Origin: Hippasteria phrygiana
Lineage: Eukaryota; Echinodermata; Asteroidea; Valvatida; Goniasteridae
Reading direction: 5' to 3'
DNA: 64,000 nucleotides
NCBI GenBank assembly: GCA_037893225.1
Contig: JAZGUH010000363.1
Location: 1,302,001 to 1,366,000 of the forward strand
Position numbers and translations under genes: made by a program. The notes beneath the pieces were generated by a model. The model was not told the origin of the DNA and made no database searches. It was given only the letters and a program-made list of their open reading frames with translations. Positions 44,439 through 54,794 of the stretch are shown in pieces. Numbering within the stretch: the stretch's first letter is position 1; every line of letters begins with the position of its first letter.

Positions 44439-45900
44439 ATGTCCGTTTCTGTCGATTTGAGTGACTTTAATGGAACTGACGCTGAACTTGCACAGATCCA
44501 TCAACTTTTGCATAAACACAAGGATGTTTTTGCAACAGATGAATTTGATTTGGGTGACACAGATACTGTAGAACATAACATTAATACTACCCATAAAGAC
44601 CCAATTTGTCAGACATATAGGCGGGTGCCACCTAACCAGTACAAGGAAGTTAAAGAACACATTCACAAGCTTCTTGATAATATAATTATTGTGGAAAGTT
44701 ACAGTCCATATGCTGCTCCCATAGTTCTTGCTAGGAAGAAAGATGGCACGCTACGTATGTGCGTAGATTATCGTCGTTTAAATTCTGTGACTAAAAATGA
44801 TGCCTTTCCTTTACCTCGCATTTCAGAGTTGGTTGATGCTCCAGTCGGTGCCAAGTATTTCTCCTCTCTAGATTTAGTGAGTGGATATCATCAAATTCGA
44901 GTCAATGAGGCCGATAGAGAGAAGACGGCATTTATAACGCCTATGGGTTTGTATGAATATGTAAAGATGCCATTTGGTCTTTGCGGAGCACCCGCTACTT
45001 TCCAACGTTTGATGCAAAGGTGCGTAGGTGACTTGATATACCAAATGTTATTTGTATATTTAGACGACATATGTGTATATTCCAAGTCTTTCGAAGAACA
45101 CATAGCACATCTTGATTTAGTGTTCACCCGACTTGAACAACGTAATCTGAAGTTAAAACCTTTCAAGTGCCATCTCTTTCGAAAAGAAATGCATTACTTG
45201 GGTGTCGTGCTGTCGGCCAACGGAATTGCAACTGATCCGGAGAAAACTAGGGCAGTTGTGGATTGCCCTGTGCCTCGCACTGTTAAGCAGCTTTGATCGT
45301 TTTTAGGCTTTGCCAGTTATTATCGTCGTTATGTACCTGGATTTGCTAAAACAGCTTGTCCACTACATGCTTTGGTGGCCGAGTGTCAGAGTCATTCGCC
45401 TAAATATTTTAGGAGTAGATGGAGTGATTCTTGTCAGAAGGCAATGGATGAGTTAAAATCAAAATTTGTGTCTACACCTATTCTATCTTACGCAGACTTT
45501 GAGGAGCCTTTCATTTTAGACATAGATGCTAGTTTGTCTGGCTTAGGAGCGGTCTTGTCGCAAGTACCAGACGGACAAGAAAGGGTTATCGCCTATGCAA
45601 GCCGTTCTTTGCGTCTAAAAAAGCAAACTATGCAGAATTATAGCTCATTGAAACTGGAATTGTTGGGATTAAAGTGGGCTGTTACGGAAAAAATTTAAGA
45701 TTATCTGTACGGTTCTACTTTTACTGTTCGTACAGATAATAATCCTTTGTGTCATCTCTCCACTGCTAAGTTTGGTGCTGTCGAACAACGTTGGGTTGCC
45801 AGTCTGGCTTCGTATAATTTTGACATTAATTATCGTCCCGGACGCATTAATCGTAATGCTGATGGACTTTCACGCCAGTTCGAGGTTGATCCAAGTGAGA
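44439..45900 (+). pseudogene. Gypsy-3 (+) reverse transcriptase and RNase H
   Basis: RT runs in one frame from before 44439 to TGA 45294-45296, with RKKDGTLRMCVDYRRLNSVT, YFSSLDLVSGYHQIRV, MPFGLCGAPATFQRLM and VYLDDICVYS. This copy keeps SSLDLVSG, where the minus copy has SSLYLVSG, a lost catalytic Asp. RNase H (LDIDASLSGLGAVLSQ) is cut by TAA at 45696-45698, then RTDNNPLCHLST and INRNADGLSRQ follow in frame. Confidence 0.9.
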
Positions 45901-47060
45901 CTGTTATATCACATTCAATAACTTGTATTAATACTTCAGATGCATCTTTTTCGACTTTACCAGCAGAGTTGCAACTTCAAGCATTTGAGACATCCAGTGA
46001 TATGGGTCCACCCAGAGTAGTGGCTGGTTATTGTTCCAGCATATCTGCATTTCCAAGTTATTCCAGGGAAGAACTGCGGACTCTGCAGCAAGCCGATTCA
46101 GATATATCACGGTATTTAGATATTCATCTGAATAAGGTGTCTTGTTCATCTCGGTATAAATTCGAGTCAAATGCATTAAAGGTTTTGTTGCGACAGTCCA
46201 AACGCCTTGTTTTAGATGATGGGGTTCTTTACAGGAACATGCAGGATCCTAAATTGGGATTTCTGCATCAACTTGTTACTCCTGTTGCTTTGAAACACAG
46301 GGTTTTAAGTTCCCTTCATGATGAATTTGGCCACCAAGGTGAGGAAAGAACCTTATCTCCCATTCGCCAGCGTTGATTTTGGCCATACATGTATCAAGAT
46401 GTGAGAAACTGGATACAGAATTGTGAGCGTTGCACTGTTTCCAAGTTGTCCAGGCCCTCCATCAGGAATCCATTAGGTCATCTGTGTGCTTCTAGACCAT
46501 TGGAAGTAATTGCTATTGATTTTACTTTACTTGAATCATCAACTGATCTAATTGAAAATGTACTGGTTATAACTGACATCTTTTCAAAGTTTACAGTTGC
46601 AGTTCCTACCAGAGATCAAACTGCAAAAACTACTGCTGGTGCCCTTGTACGAGAGTGGTTTTTCAAGTATAGTGTTCCTCAACGAATCCATTCAGACCAG
46701 GGTAGACAGTTTGAATCTGCTTTAATCAGGGAATTGTGTTTAATGTACAATGTTGTAAAATCTCGCACTACTCCATATCATCCTGCTGGAAACGCTCAGT
46801 GCGAACGCTTTAATCGTACTATGCATGACCTGCTTCGTACTTTGTCTGCTAAACAAAAGTCTTCTTGGCCCAGATATCTGTCGGAACTTGTCTTTGCATA
46901 CAATTCTACAGAACACGCATCCACTGGTTTTTCTCCGTTTTACCTTATGTTTGGGCGAGAGTCGTTACTTCCTATAGACATCCAAGAACGACTTCAGATG
47001 ATGATTGGGTTTCCCTTCATCGTCAACGACTCAAAGAAGCTCATCGTCTTGCAAAGCTAA
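45901..47060 (+). pseudogene. Gypsy-3 (+) integrase
   Basis: Connection region, then LHDEFGHQGEERTL; a TGA at 46374-46376 cuts the HHCC domain before [10 protein letters not shown]. The core ([30 protein letters not shown]) is intact. At about 46983 a ~16-bp deletion relative to the minus copy (ATCCAAGAACGAC in place of ATCTTACTTTTTGG...GAACGAC) shifts the frame. Confidence 0.9.
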
Positions 47061-47714
47061 AACTTAATAAGGAATTAGCTAAAAGTAAAAATTTGTATGA
47101 CCGTAAAACAAACCCAAAACAGTACAAGTGTGGAGATTTTGTTATATTACGGAAACACAGCACAGGGCGTTCTAAAAGGCAGGATTATTATTTTCCAGAT
47201 GTGTACAAGATCATCAAACATCTTGGCAAGGAATTTTGTTTACGTTATACAGTTAGCAGATGGGTTGGGACCTTTTAAAACTGTTAATTCTTCTCAATTG
47301 AAGATGGTTCCTCCAGATTTCGCTCATTCTAAACAGGCTACGTCATGTCCAGATGTTGTTCTGCAAGTTCCACCCTCGAACTCTGAATCGGAGTCATCCG
47401 ACATGGACATAGGAGTAGTTCTTCCAAATCCCTCAATCCCTAGTAGGAGACGACGTCTTCCATCTGTTCCACCTGTAAGGCGCTCAAAGCGACCCATTAG
47501 AGGACAACATACCAATCCTTTTAAAGAACCTCGTTCAGTTTTGTCTCGACAGCAAATTGCAGTCGATCATTAGCAACATTATTTGTTCGAGGTACTTATT
47601 GCATTGAATTGTATCGTAGCTTTAACTTGCCTGATTGGTCAGTTTGGACCTACTCTCCATTGGAATCGTGTAATTTGGTTATTCGTTGTATTGCTTTTAG
47701 TATTTGTAACATAT
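47061..47714 (+). pseudogene. Gypsy-3 (+) pol C-terminus with hydrophobic tail
   Basis: Integrase C-terminal strand region (SRWVGTF), then a Ser/Pro/Arg-rich linker (SRRRRLPSVPPVRRSKRP). TAG at 47571-47573 replaces the CAG found in the 55-kb copy. Beyond it the same frame encodes two hydrophobic segments, LFEVLIALNCIVALTCLIG and VIWLFVVLLLVFVTY, before the Gypsy-2 LTR cuts in. The tail is conserved in the third copy, so it belonged to the element. Confidence 0.7.
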
Positions 47715-48312
47715 TGTAACGCAATGCTGTTTCTGGTATCGATTAGTGCGATATTCGACTTGTGGTCGCTGGACTTCGCGACCCCTGGCTAGTTTCTAGC
47801 CGTCGTGAGCATGCTAGCAGCATAGTTGGAGGGGTGCCAGCCGACAGCGCCAGTGTCTAAAAGCGGGAGCACACGTAGGTTCGCTCTCTTTCTGCTGTGG
47901 CTCTTGACCCGAGCGTGTGGTCACTGCATGATCGTCCCGCAACTTATCTAATCACCTACAATCAACCAATCGGCCCCAATACCAGTCACCGTGGAGAGAG
48001 CCTCATACCTTGTGTGAGTGTTAATTAGTGTATGATTCTAGAATAATTCCCAAACTGATAATTAAATGATCTGTAGATGTATACCAGTCCTGAGAAGCAA
48101 TATCCAGTGTATTGAAGTTCACGTAGGTGAATTGGAACCTTAGGTGAGGCACCTAGAGAGACACCTGGATAGGTGAAGGCTACATTAAAACTCCTGTTCA
48201 GCCCATACCTCGTTTCCGTTCCCCGTCCTTTCTCAAGTTGTCCTCCGTTCCCCGTCCTTTCTCAAGTTGTCCTCCCTCCCCTACCTGCTTGACTGGTGTG
48301 CAGTTGGTGTGA
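47715..48312 (+). repeat. Gypsy-2 LTR, first ~600 bp
   Basis: It starts TGTAACGCAATGCTG right after ATAT in Gypsy-3 and follows 29734-30290 closely, including a duplicated CCGTTCCCCGTCCTTTCTCA block (48217-48262). At GCAGTTGGTGTGAG it passes into the repeat-array unit instead of the LTR end. Confidence 0.9.
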
Positions 48313-48431
48313 GTTTGTATATGCCGGCAATCGTGGAACTAGGACAAAATAATTCGGGCGTAGATTGAAAATCGTGTACAAAACCATTAGGAGGTCTTCC
48401 GAAAAAGTTAAAGTATAAACAAAAGAGGAAC
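48313..48431 (+). repeat. Repeat-array fragment
   Basis: TTTGTATATGCCGGCAATCG ... GAAAATCGTGTACAAAACC ... ACAAAAGAGGAAC matches 23818-23966 with a short deletion. It ends where LINE-C begins. Confidence 0.85.
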
Positions 48432-48549
48432 TAGAGCTAATTTGTGCTTCACGAAGCACGGATATCAGCCTATATAGCCCTTTGAAAGGTTTTTCTGAAC
48501 TGACTCGCACTGACCACAAGTTGACCCCCGAAATTGCCAAAGCATTCAA

Positions 48550-49440
48550 GTTATGAGGCTTGGCCCAGAGATGTAAATAACCAACTTTGACATCAAGACT
48601 GTTGGAGAAGCAGCATTTCGTAATTTTGAAGAAAATGACCCCTACTGACCATTAGGTGACCATTGGCCAAATTCTTTGTACACCCTATATGAGGCTTGGC
48701 CTAGAGATGTAAATAACCAGCTTCGACATCAAGACTGTAGAAAAGAAGCATTTTGTAATTTTGAAGAAAATTACCCCCTGCTGACCATTAGGTGACCATT
48801 GGCCGAAATATGTGTACACCATATGAGAGGCTTCGTCCAAAGATGTAAATAACCAACTTTGACATCAAGACTGTGTGAGAAGAAGCATTTCGTAATTTTG
48901 AAGAAAATGACCCCCGACTGACCATTAGGTGACCATTGGCCAAATTATTTGTACACCCTATAATTATGTGGTTTGGTCTAGAGATGTAAATAACCAACTT
49001 TGACATCAAGACTGTGTGAGGAGAAGCATTTCGTAATTTTGAAGAAAATGACCCCCGACTGACCATTAGGTGACCATTGGCCAAATTATGTGTACACCAT
49101 TATATGAGGCTTTGTCCAGAGATGTAAATAACCAATTTTGACATCAAGACTGTGGGAGAAGAAGCATTTCGTAATTTTGAAGAAAATGACCCAGACTGAC
49201 CATTGGGTGACCATTGGCCAAATTCTGTGAACAACCAATATGAGGCTTGGTCCAAAGATGTAACTGACCAAGTCCGACATTAATTAGACCAAGACTGTGG
49301 GAGAAGAAGCATTTTGAATTTTTGAAGAAAATGACCCCCACTGACCATTAGGTGACTACTGGCCAAATTCTGTGAACAACTCATATGTAGCTTGGTCCAA
49401 AGATGTAACTGACCAAGTCTGACATTAATTGGACCAAGAC
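48550..49440 (-). repeat. ~138-bp tandem array at the LINE-C 3' side
   Basis: Six to seven diverged units contain GACCATTAGGTGACCATTGG, AGATGTAAATAACCAACTTT, GACATCAAGACTGTG and AGAAGCATTTCGTAATTTTG. Unit starts (GACCATTAGG) are near 48656, 48783, 48921, 49058, 49198 and 49343. Minus-strand frames here translate the repeat. Confidence 0.85.
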
Positions 49441-49454
49441 TGTGGTAGTGTCTC

Positions 49455-50760
49455 TTGTTGGACCAGACGAAGTCGACAAGGGAATTCTGGAGTTCACTTA
49501 GGACATTGGCCGGAGGAGAGAGAACAGCCAAAGAGTGAAATATTTTGTTAGCGGCAAGTTGGTTAGCAATTATAGTTTTTCCTTTGAAAGAGAGCGCGTA
49601 GAAAAGGCGCGACCGGGAAGATAAGGTTTTGTTAAGTTTATTTTTGCATTTTTCCCAATTTTGTTGGATGTATTTATTCGAATTTCCTAAGTGAACTCCA
49701 AGGAAGGGGAGACCTTCACTGTTCCAGGAAAAATTGAAGGGTTTGTCGCTTCGTCCGGTCCAAGAACCGGCCCAGAGCCCCTGGGACTTCTGAATGTTTA
49801 GACATGCAGCAGAGGATTTTGCGAAGAGGCCGTAGGCCTCTTCGACTGCTTGGAAGCCCGGATCGGAGGTGACAAAGACCGTTATGTCGTCTGCGTATGC
49901 CGACACAGCGCACGAAAAATCCGTATGAGGAATATAAAAAGCCTGGTAGGCTAATTCCTTGCGAAGATTAATTAAGAGGGGTTCTATGGCTATTGAATAG
50001 AGCAGCCCCGAGAGCGGGCATCCCTGACGTATCCCCTTCTCAAATGAGAAGGGGGCCGTCAGAGAGCCACACACTTTGACGAGGCTCTCGGCGCCGCCGT
50101 ACAGAATTTGCAAGTAGGAAATACATTTTTTCCCAAAGCCCATGGCTCCCATGGTGTCGAACGGCGAGGGGGGTGTCGTTAAGGTTAGAAAAAGAAATGA
50201 TATCACGAATGAGATTTAAATTATCAAAAATATAACGCCCGGGGACACAGTAGCTTTGGTCTTCACCGACGACGCTGCCAATGCACTGCCTCAGTCTATT
50301 TGCAAGCAACTTGGCAAAGATTATATAGTCGGTGTTGAGAAGGGAGACCGGGCGCCAATTGGCAATGTCAGCCAGGTCCCCCTTCTTGGGAAGCAGAGTG
50401 ATGACTGCTTTCCGGAGGGAATGGGGTAAGGAACCAGAATGAATAGAAGATTCGAGAACTGAGAGAAAGTCATTTTTTAGGACGGGCCAGAAAGATTGGA
50501 AAAATTCTGAAGTGAGGCCGTCTAGTCCGGGTGTTTTATCCTTGCCAAGTTGCTTGACGGCGAGCTCGAGCTCTTCAATAGACAGAGGACGATCAAGGTC
50601 CTCTGAATCTTCGGAGTCGAGCTCGCTGACATCTTTTAATAGCTGATTGAGGGCGCTTTTGTCAGTGAGGACTCGGCTATAGAGATTTTTGTAAAAGTCG
50701 CGAATGTGCGTTTCAATTTCAGAGGGATTCTCGGAGATAGTTCCAGAAGGCAAGCGGATA
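49455..50760 (-). pseudogene. LINE-C reverse transcriptase
   Basis: Minus-strand ORF2 middle: LGKDKTPGLDGLTSEFFQ, LLPKKGDLADIANWRPVSLL, then a frame break near 50165 that removes the FDxxxAFD block frame. In the next frame are FEKGIRQGCPLSGLLYS, SAYADDITVFV (catalytic YADD intact) and QKSQGLWAGSW. The thumb ends near 49455, where the tandem array replaces the rest. Confidence 0.85.
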
Positions 50761-51019
50761 TGAGAGATGTGTTTAGATTGAGAATTTGATTTTTCTAGAT
50801 TGAAGAAGTAGGTGGAGCACGAGTCAGTTTCGTTAAGATGTTTAAAACGAGATCTGACAAGAGCGCCCTCAGCCTCGGTTTTCAGAAGAAAATTTAAGCA
50901 ATTCCTCTGCTCGGCTAAGGTTTTCCGAGTTTGGGGTGTTGAGTCCGGCGCAGACTGAATCTCATCGATTTTACGGTTTATTTCCAGTAAGGCCTGGCGT
51001 TTTTCTTTGGCGAGTTTCG

Positions 51020-51830
51020 AGCCTTACATTTGACTAAGACATTTAATGTGCAACTTTCCAAAATCCCACCAAGCGGCGAGATTCGGAAAGTCGCACTTTT
51101 GTTCACTCCATTCTACCCAGAATTGAATAATGATTTCACGGTAATTGTTGTCTCTGAGGAGCAAGTTATTGAAATGCCAATAGGCGCTGCTCCTCGGAGT
51201 GTGCAAGGGAATTTTAATTGTTAGTGTAACAGCGCTGGTCGGAGAGAGAACAAGGGAGAATAGAACAGGTGTGAATGGAAGAAATGAGGTTAGGAGGGAC
51301 ATAAAAGCGATCCAACCCGGCTTTGGAAACCCCGCATAGTTTAGCGGGATTATTCCGAAGCCAGGTAAATTTTTGTTCGAGGGGATTCAGTCTGCGCCAG
51401 GCGTCACAAAGAGACAATGCATTGACAGCGCCTTTGAGAGCCATGGCAACTTTGGGTCTGCGCTTGATCGGCATACACAGACGATCAATGGCCGGATTTT
51501 CAGTACAATTAAAGTCACCTCCGATCACAATGACACCGTCACCGCAGCCGGAAACGTGGTCCAGTAATTGATTGATGGCCAGGAGAGCGTTTTTATCTAG
51601 TTGGGGAATAAGGGTGTTATAGATATGGTAAAAAATAGTATTGAATTTAATTTTAGTATAAATAATATGCCCCTTGTAGATGGAGCAGGATGAAATAATT
51701 TCAATATTATTGTTGTTGTTTTTAACAAGAGTAGTTACTCCCGTGCTTTTAGGCGCGGGAGAACAAACGGGGGGAGTAGGACCACATGTTCCAGCAGGGG
51801 CTGTTTTCATTTAAATTATAAGTTTCTTGC
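51020..51830 (-). pseudogene. LINE-C endonuclease, broken
   Basis: Fragments of an APE-type endonuclease on the minus strand: VIVIGGDFNCTENPAID, GLDRFYVPPNLIS and LPCSLSDQRCYTNN, where SDH is expected but SDQ is seen. The N-terminal part (QET motif, about 51830) is in another frame. 51302-51024 carries the linker towards RT. At least three frame breaks. Confidence 0.75.
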
Positions 51831-51993
51831 AAAAGAACTATGTCGGGGTTAGAAGTAATACGATCAATATATATTTGAAAATAATTATTTTGAATAGGTG
51901 CAGAACAGCCCCCGGTGTTGAAGTCAGCAGTGACAGTGTCATTGCTAGGGCGGGCAAAAAGCTACAAAATTCCATAAATTAAAGGAGAAAAAA

Positions 51994-53646
51994 TTATTTA
52001 TCTAAGGTAGCAACAAGTTTGGAAATCCTCTGCTGCATGTTTCTCAGCAGAAGGGGATTGGTGCGCAGAGGTTTTAATTGTCTGACCAGCCCAGGGATAT
52101 TTGAAGTGAATTTTCTGGCAATCTGGGCTGGTCTCTTTCTGGCCTTGACCGAAGACAGGAATTTGATGAGTTCTGCTTGAGATAGTGGGCCTTTGGTAAG
52201 TGGGAGGACATCAGACGGAAGGTCTTCGTCCGTCTGTGTGTCCTCCCAGGTGACAGAGTCGATGTCGGCCTCGCCCGCGGTGGACGCCGGGGACGACGGC
52301 ATGGGGGTTCGGGAACCACCGAGGGGGGTGGGTGGGATGGAGGACTGGGAGTTGAGGGCCTGAGTGAGGGTGGGTGAGGCCGTCGACATGGGGCTCTGTT
52401 GTTTCTTGGCCAGTTTTCTGCGGGGGGAGGGTGAATTGAGAGGGATGAGTTTGGGGGAGTCGGAGACTGGAGTGGGGGAAGTCTGTTTACGTTTGGAGAC
52501 GACATCGGAAAAGGATCTGGAGAGTGGAGGGGGCGATCCCCATATCGACGGCACCTCGGAAGGATTAGAGGGAGGGTTTGTAGGGGGAGCCCGGACCCCG
52601 CCCCCGCCGGGGGTGCGCGCTGCAGCCGCGGTGCCCGAAGTGGGCGTGCTCGGATCCGCCGTACTAGGCGGGGGACCGGCGTAGCCCCACGATGGCCGGG
52701 GACCCGCGTAGCCAGAGGCTGTGGCGGAGGGGGGCGCGCGCTCAGCCGACCCTGCAGGGGAGGCGGGGCCAGCCGGGTCGGGTTTGGATCGTTTGGGTGG
52801 GTGTTTGGGGTCAGATTTGGAGAAAGATTTGACAAAGACGGGAGGGGGGTTGAGGGGGTTGGTATTGGCCCTGTCACCGTCGTCCCCGCGGGCGGGCTGC
52901 TGCTTCTTGCAGGCTCTACTGACGTGACCGAATTCCCCGCAATTGAAGCAGCGCACCGACTCCGTGGATAAAAATATTCTGTAATTAGTGCCGGAATGGT
53001 TGAAATTGATGTGGTCAGGAGGGGTAACATTGGGATTAAGTAGGATTTGTACCTGTCTTCGGAAGCTCATGATGCGAGTTAGGTTTTTGGTTTTGAGTCC
53101 CAAGGGAATGGGCCGGATCTGGGACACCACCTTACAAAAGGACGACAGGTTGGCTGCAATGACTCCGTTCGGATTTTCGGGGTAGACATTTGAAAGTGTA
53201 AGCCGGGTGGTAGGGCGAACGAGGGGTGTCAGCTCGAGAAAGGAGCCGTCGTACGCTAGTCCCTGTAGTTGGACAACGTCGACGACTGCCTCCCTCGAGC
53301 TGAGATAGATGGCAATTCGGCCATTTGAAATACGTGAAGCGGAGATTATTTGTTTAGGATCGATGTTTTTTGTAATGGAGTCCATGTAGGATTGAACGGA
53401 GACATTGTCAGCCGCCCTGAAACAGACTCCATTGTTACGGGTCACATAGCGAAACGGTTCATGAACCTCAACAATAGGCTTAGAAGGCCCAGCCGAGGGC
53501 ACGCTCGCCCCAGTCGAGGGTGCGCTCGGCTGAGCCTTTTCAGGTGGTTTCGCTTGACTGGTCATGGTGACCAGCCAGAGCAGAAAACCCAACGAAATTA
53601 GATACAAAATGAACGGAAAATTCTCTAAAATGATAAAACCCGGCAA
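51994..53646 (-). CDS. LINE-C ORF1: nucleocapsid-like protein
   Basis: An intact frame of 550 codons; the natural start is probably Met28 (MTSQAKPPEK, 53565), because the first 27 residues are only hydrophobic leader. An N-terminal RNA-binding-like region of about 200 residues (VCFRAADNVSVQSYMDSI, RLTLSNVYPENPNGVI) is followed by a single CCHC knuckle CFNCGEFGHVSRAC. The second half is Pro/Ser-rich, ending in a short conserved-looking segment (LSQAELIKFLSSVKARKRP). Same architecture as LINE-A ORF1 but only one knuckle. High GC from 52260 to 52900 gives long open frames on other strands. Confidence 0.8.
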   Translation of the reverse strand: MPGFIILENFPFILYLISLGFLLWLVTMTSQAKPPEKAQPSAPSTGASVPSAGPSKPIVEVHEPFRYVTRNNGVCFRAADNVSVQSYMDSITKNIDPKQIISASRISNGRIAIYLSSREAVVDVVQLQGLAYDGSFLELTPLVRPTTRLTLSNVYPENPNGVIAANLSSFCKVVSQIRPIPLGLKTKNLTRIMSFRRQVQILLNPNVTPPDHINFNHSGTNYRIFLSTESVRCFNCGEFGHVSRACKKQQPARGDDGDRANTNPLNPPPVFVKSFSKSDPKHPPKRSKPDPAGPASPAGSAERAPPSATASGYAGPRPSWGYAGPPPSTADPSTPTSGTAAAARTPGGGGVRAPPTNPPSNPSEVPSIWGSPPPLSRSFSDVVSKRKQTSPTPVSDSPKLIPLNSPSPRRKLAKKQQSPMSTASPTLTQALNSQSSIPPTPLGGSRTPMPSSPASTAGEADIDSVTWEDTQTDEDLPSDVLPLTKGPLSQAELIKFLSSVKARKRPAQIARKFTSNIPGLVRQLKPLRTNPLLLRNMQQRISKLVATLDK

Positions 53647-53851
53647 AAGTAGGAGGGTCTAGTAGGACCTATAAGCAAAACCAAATGCAACAGTATAAAA
53701 ACTAGGACCATACGCGGTCTAAAAAGCTAGATATTCTTACTTTTTCCGGAGCTCGAGAAAAACACAACCTGACCTGAGTAGAAAGAAAGAAGGGGAGAGA
53801 GAAAGAAATGCGACGATCACAATATACCAGCCTGCTTCGCAACGCTGATAT

Positions 53852-53909
53852 AACAATGGGAGGTCCACGATTGCACCCGTTTACATGTGTGTGTGTGTGT
53901 GTGTGTGTG
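53852..53909 (+). repeat. Repeat-array end and (TG)n
   Basis: AACAATGGGAGGTCCACGAT, then GCACCCGTTTACATG and about 13 TG units. The same sequence at 23966-24030 leads into the Gypsy-2 LTR end; here it leads into segment X. Confidence 0.85.
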
Positions 53910-54788
53910 CAGCTAGCTGAGTAGACTTGAAATCAAGTCGGTAATTGGTCGGCTTTAGTCCGCCTGCGCCGCCGCGTATTTTTATACACCGCATTTCCCG
54001 CGTTACGTGTAGCGCGCGGAATAATAACATATGGGAACGTTCTGTGCAACCTCGGTCCCACGATGCGTGTGCGTACGTTGACTGACAATTACCGACTTGA
54101 ACAATCTGCAACTTTCGTGTGCACAAGACACCATGCCTGCTACCGAATTTGGACAGAGCACTCCTATTGGCTAAGAATCAAGAAAATATGAATATTTATT
54201 TATGGTGCAGTTTGATTGGTTAAGAATAAAGAGAATATGAATATTCATGTGACACTTTTCGAATGCGAATCAGCAAGCCTATACACGTACAATGCATACG
54301 TACACAACGTTGCAACACGATAATCACATTATACATATGCGTGTGTATTAGCTGCGAAGGAAAGTCCCACGTTTCTTGTCATTTCTTCGGATTTCGTGTC
54401 GCTCGAACGAAACAATGGAGGTGTTGGAAGAGGCACAGACGGTTCGAATCCCATCCTCGTCGCCAAACTGTAACCAATGGGAGGGGATTAGGAGGACTAA
54501 TATCGCCCAACCAGGACAGAGTCCCAAGAACGACCATAAAGTACAAATCACCCCTCACAGGTCAAAGGAAGTCACAATTGGATAATTCAAATTTATTTTA
54601 TATACAATTACACAAGCATCAACATTTATTATATATAAAAAACAAGTTATCAATTGTAGTGCATCCAAACAGGCAAAGTTAATCATAAAGTCGGCACTTA
54701 CTCGTGCCTCCAAAAAGGTACGAGACAGTAATTCTAAAGTGCTCGAAAAATCTGTAACGTGAATTCTTATTCAAATGTTACCTGAAGT
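53910..54788 (-). repeat. Segment X, inverted copy
   Basis: Reverse complement of 32261-33140 (879 versus 880 bp). The left edge is CAGCTAGCTG after (TG)n; the right edge is CCTGAAGT, followed after 6 bp by Gypsy-3 pol. Confidence 0.9.
54441..54465 (-). promoter_or_regulatory. Primer binding site, tRNA-Ser, exact 25-nt match
   Basis: The plus strand reads GGTTCGAATCCCATCCTCGT then CGCCA: the exact 3' end of animal tRNA-Ser(GCT) with its CCA. The minus strand is therefore a perfect PBS. TGTAACC at 54469 marks the LTR end. Confidence 0.8.
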
Positions 54789-54794
54789 GGTTAC

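Larger units (their letters stand above)
42404..47714 (+). mobile_element. Gypsy-3 plus-strand copy
   Basis: Leader, gag, PR, RT, RH, INT and a hydrophobic C-terminal tail, ending where the Gypsy-2 LTR is inserted after ATAT (47711-47714). It is the mirror image of the minus copy but lacks the MITE and D2. Many stops and frame changes make it inactive. Confidence 0.9.
48432..53851 (-). mobile_element. LINE-C: two-ORF non-LTR retrotransposon (L1/Tx1-like), 3' part lost
   Basis: Minus strand: ORF1 (53646-51994), endonuclease (about 51830-51230), RT (50760-49460), then a 138-bp tandem array instead of the ORF2 C-terminus. It is flanked by halves of one repeat-array unit: ...AAAGAGGAAC on the left and AACAATGGGAGGTCC on the right, where the uninterrupted unit at 23956 reads AAAGAGGAACAGTGGGAGGT. 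The shared AAC suggests a short target duplication. Confidence 0.8.

Noticed and set aside
52074..53030. 318-codon Pro/Ser/Arg-rich frame on the minus strand
   Set aside because: Shadow of LINE-C ORF1 in another frame of a GC-rich region; it crosses the real knuckle and RNA-binding regions out of frame.
54441..54465. tRNA-Ser gene
   Set aside because: Only the 3' end matches; no D-arm or anticodon arm precedes it, and it sits next to an LTR end, so it is a primer binding site.
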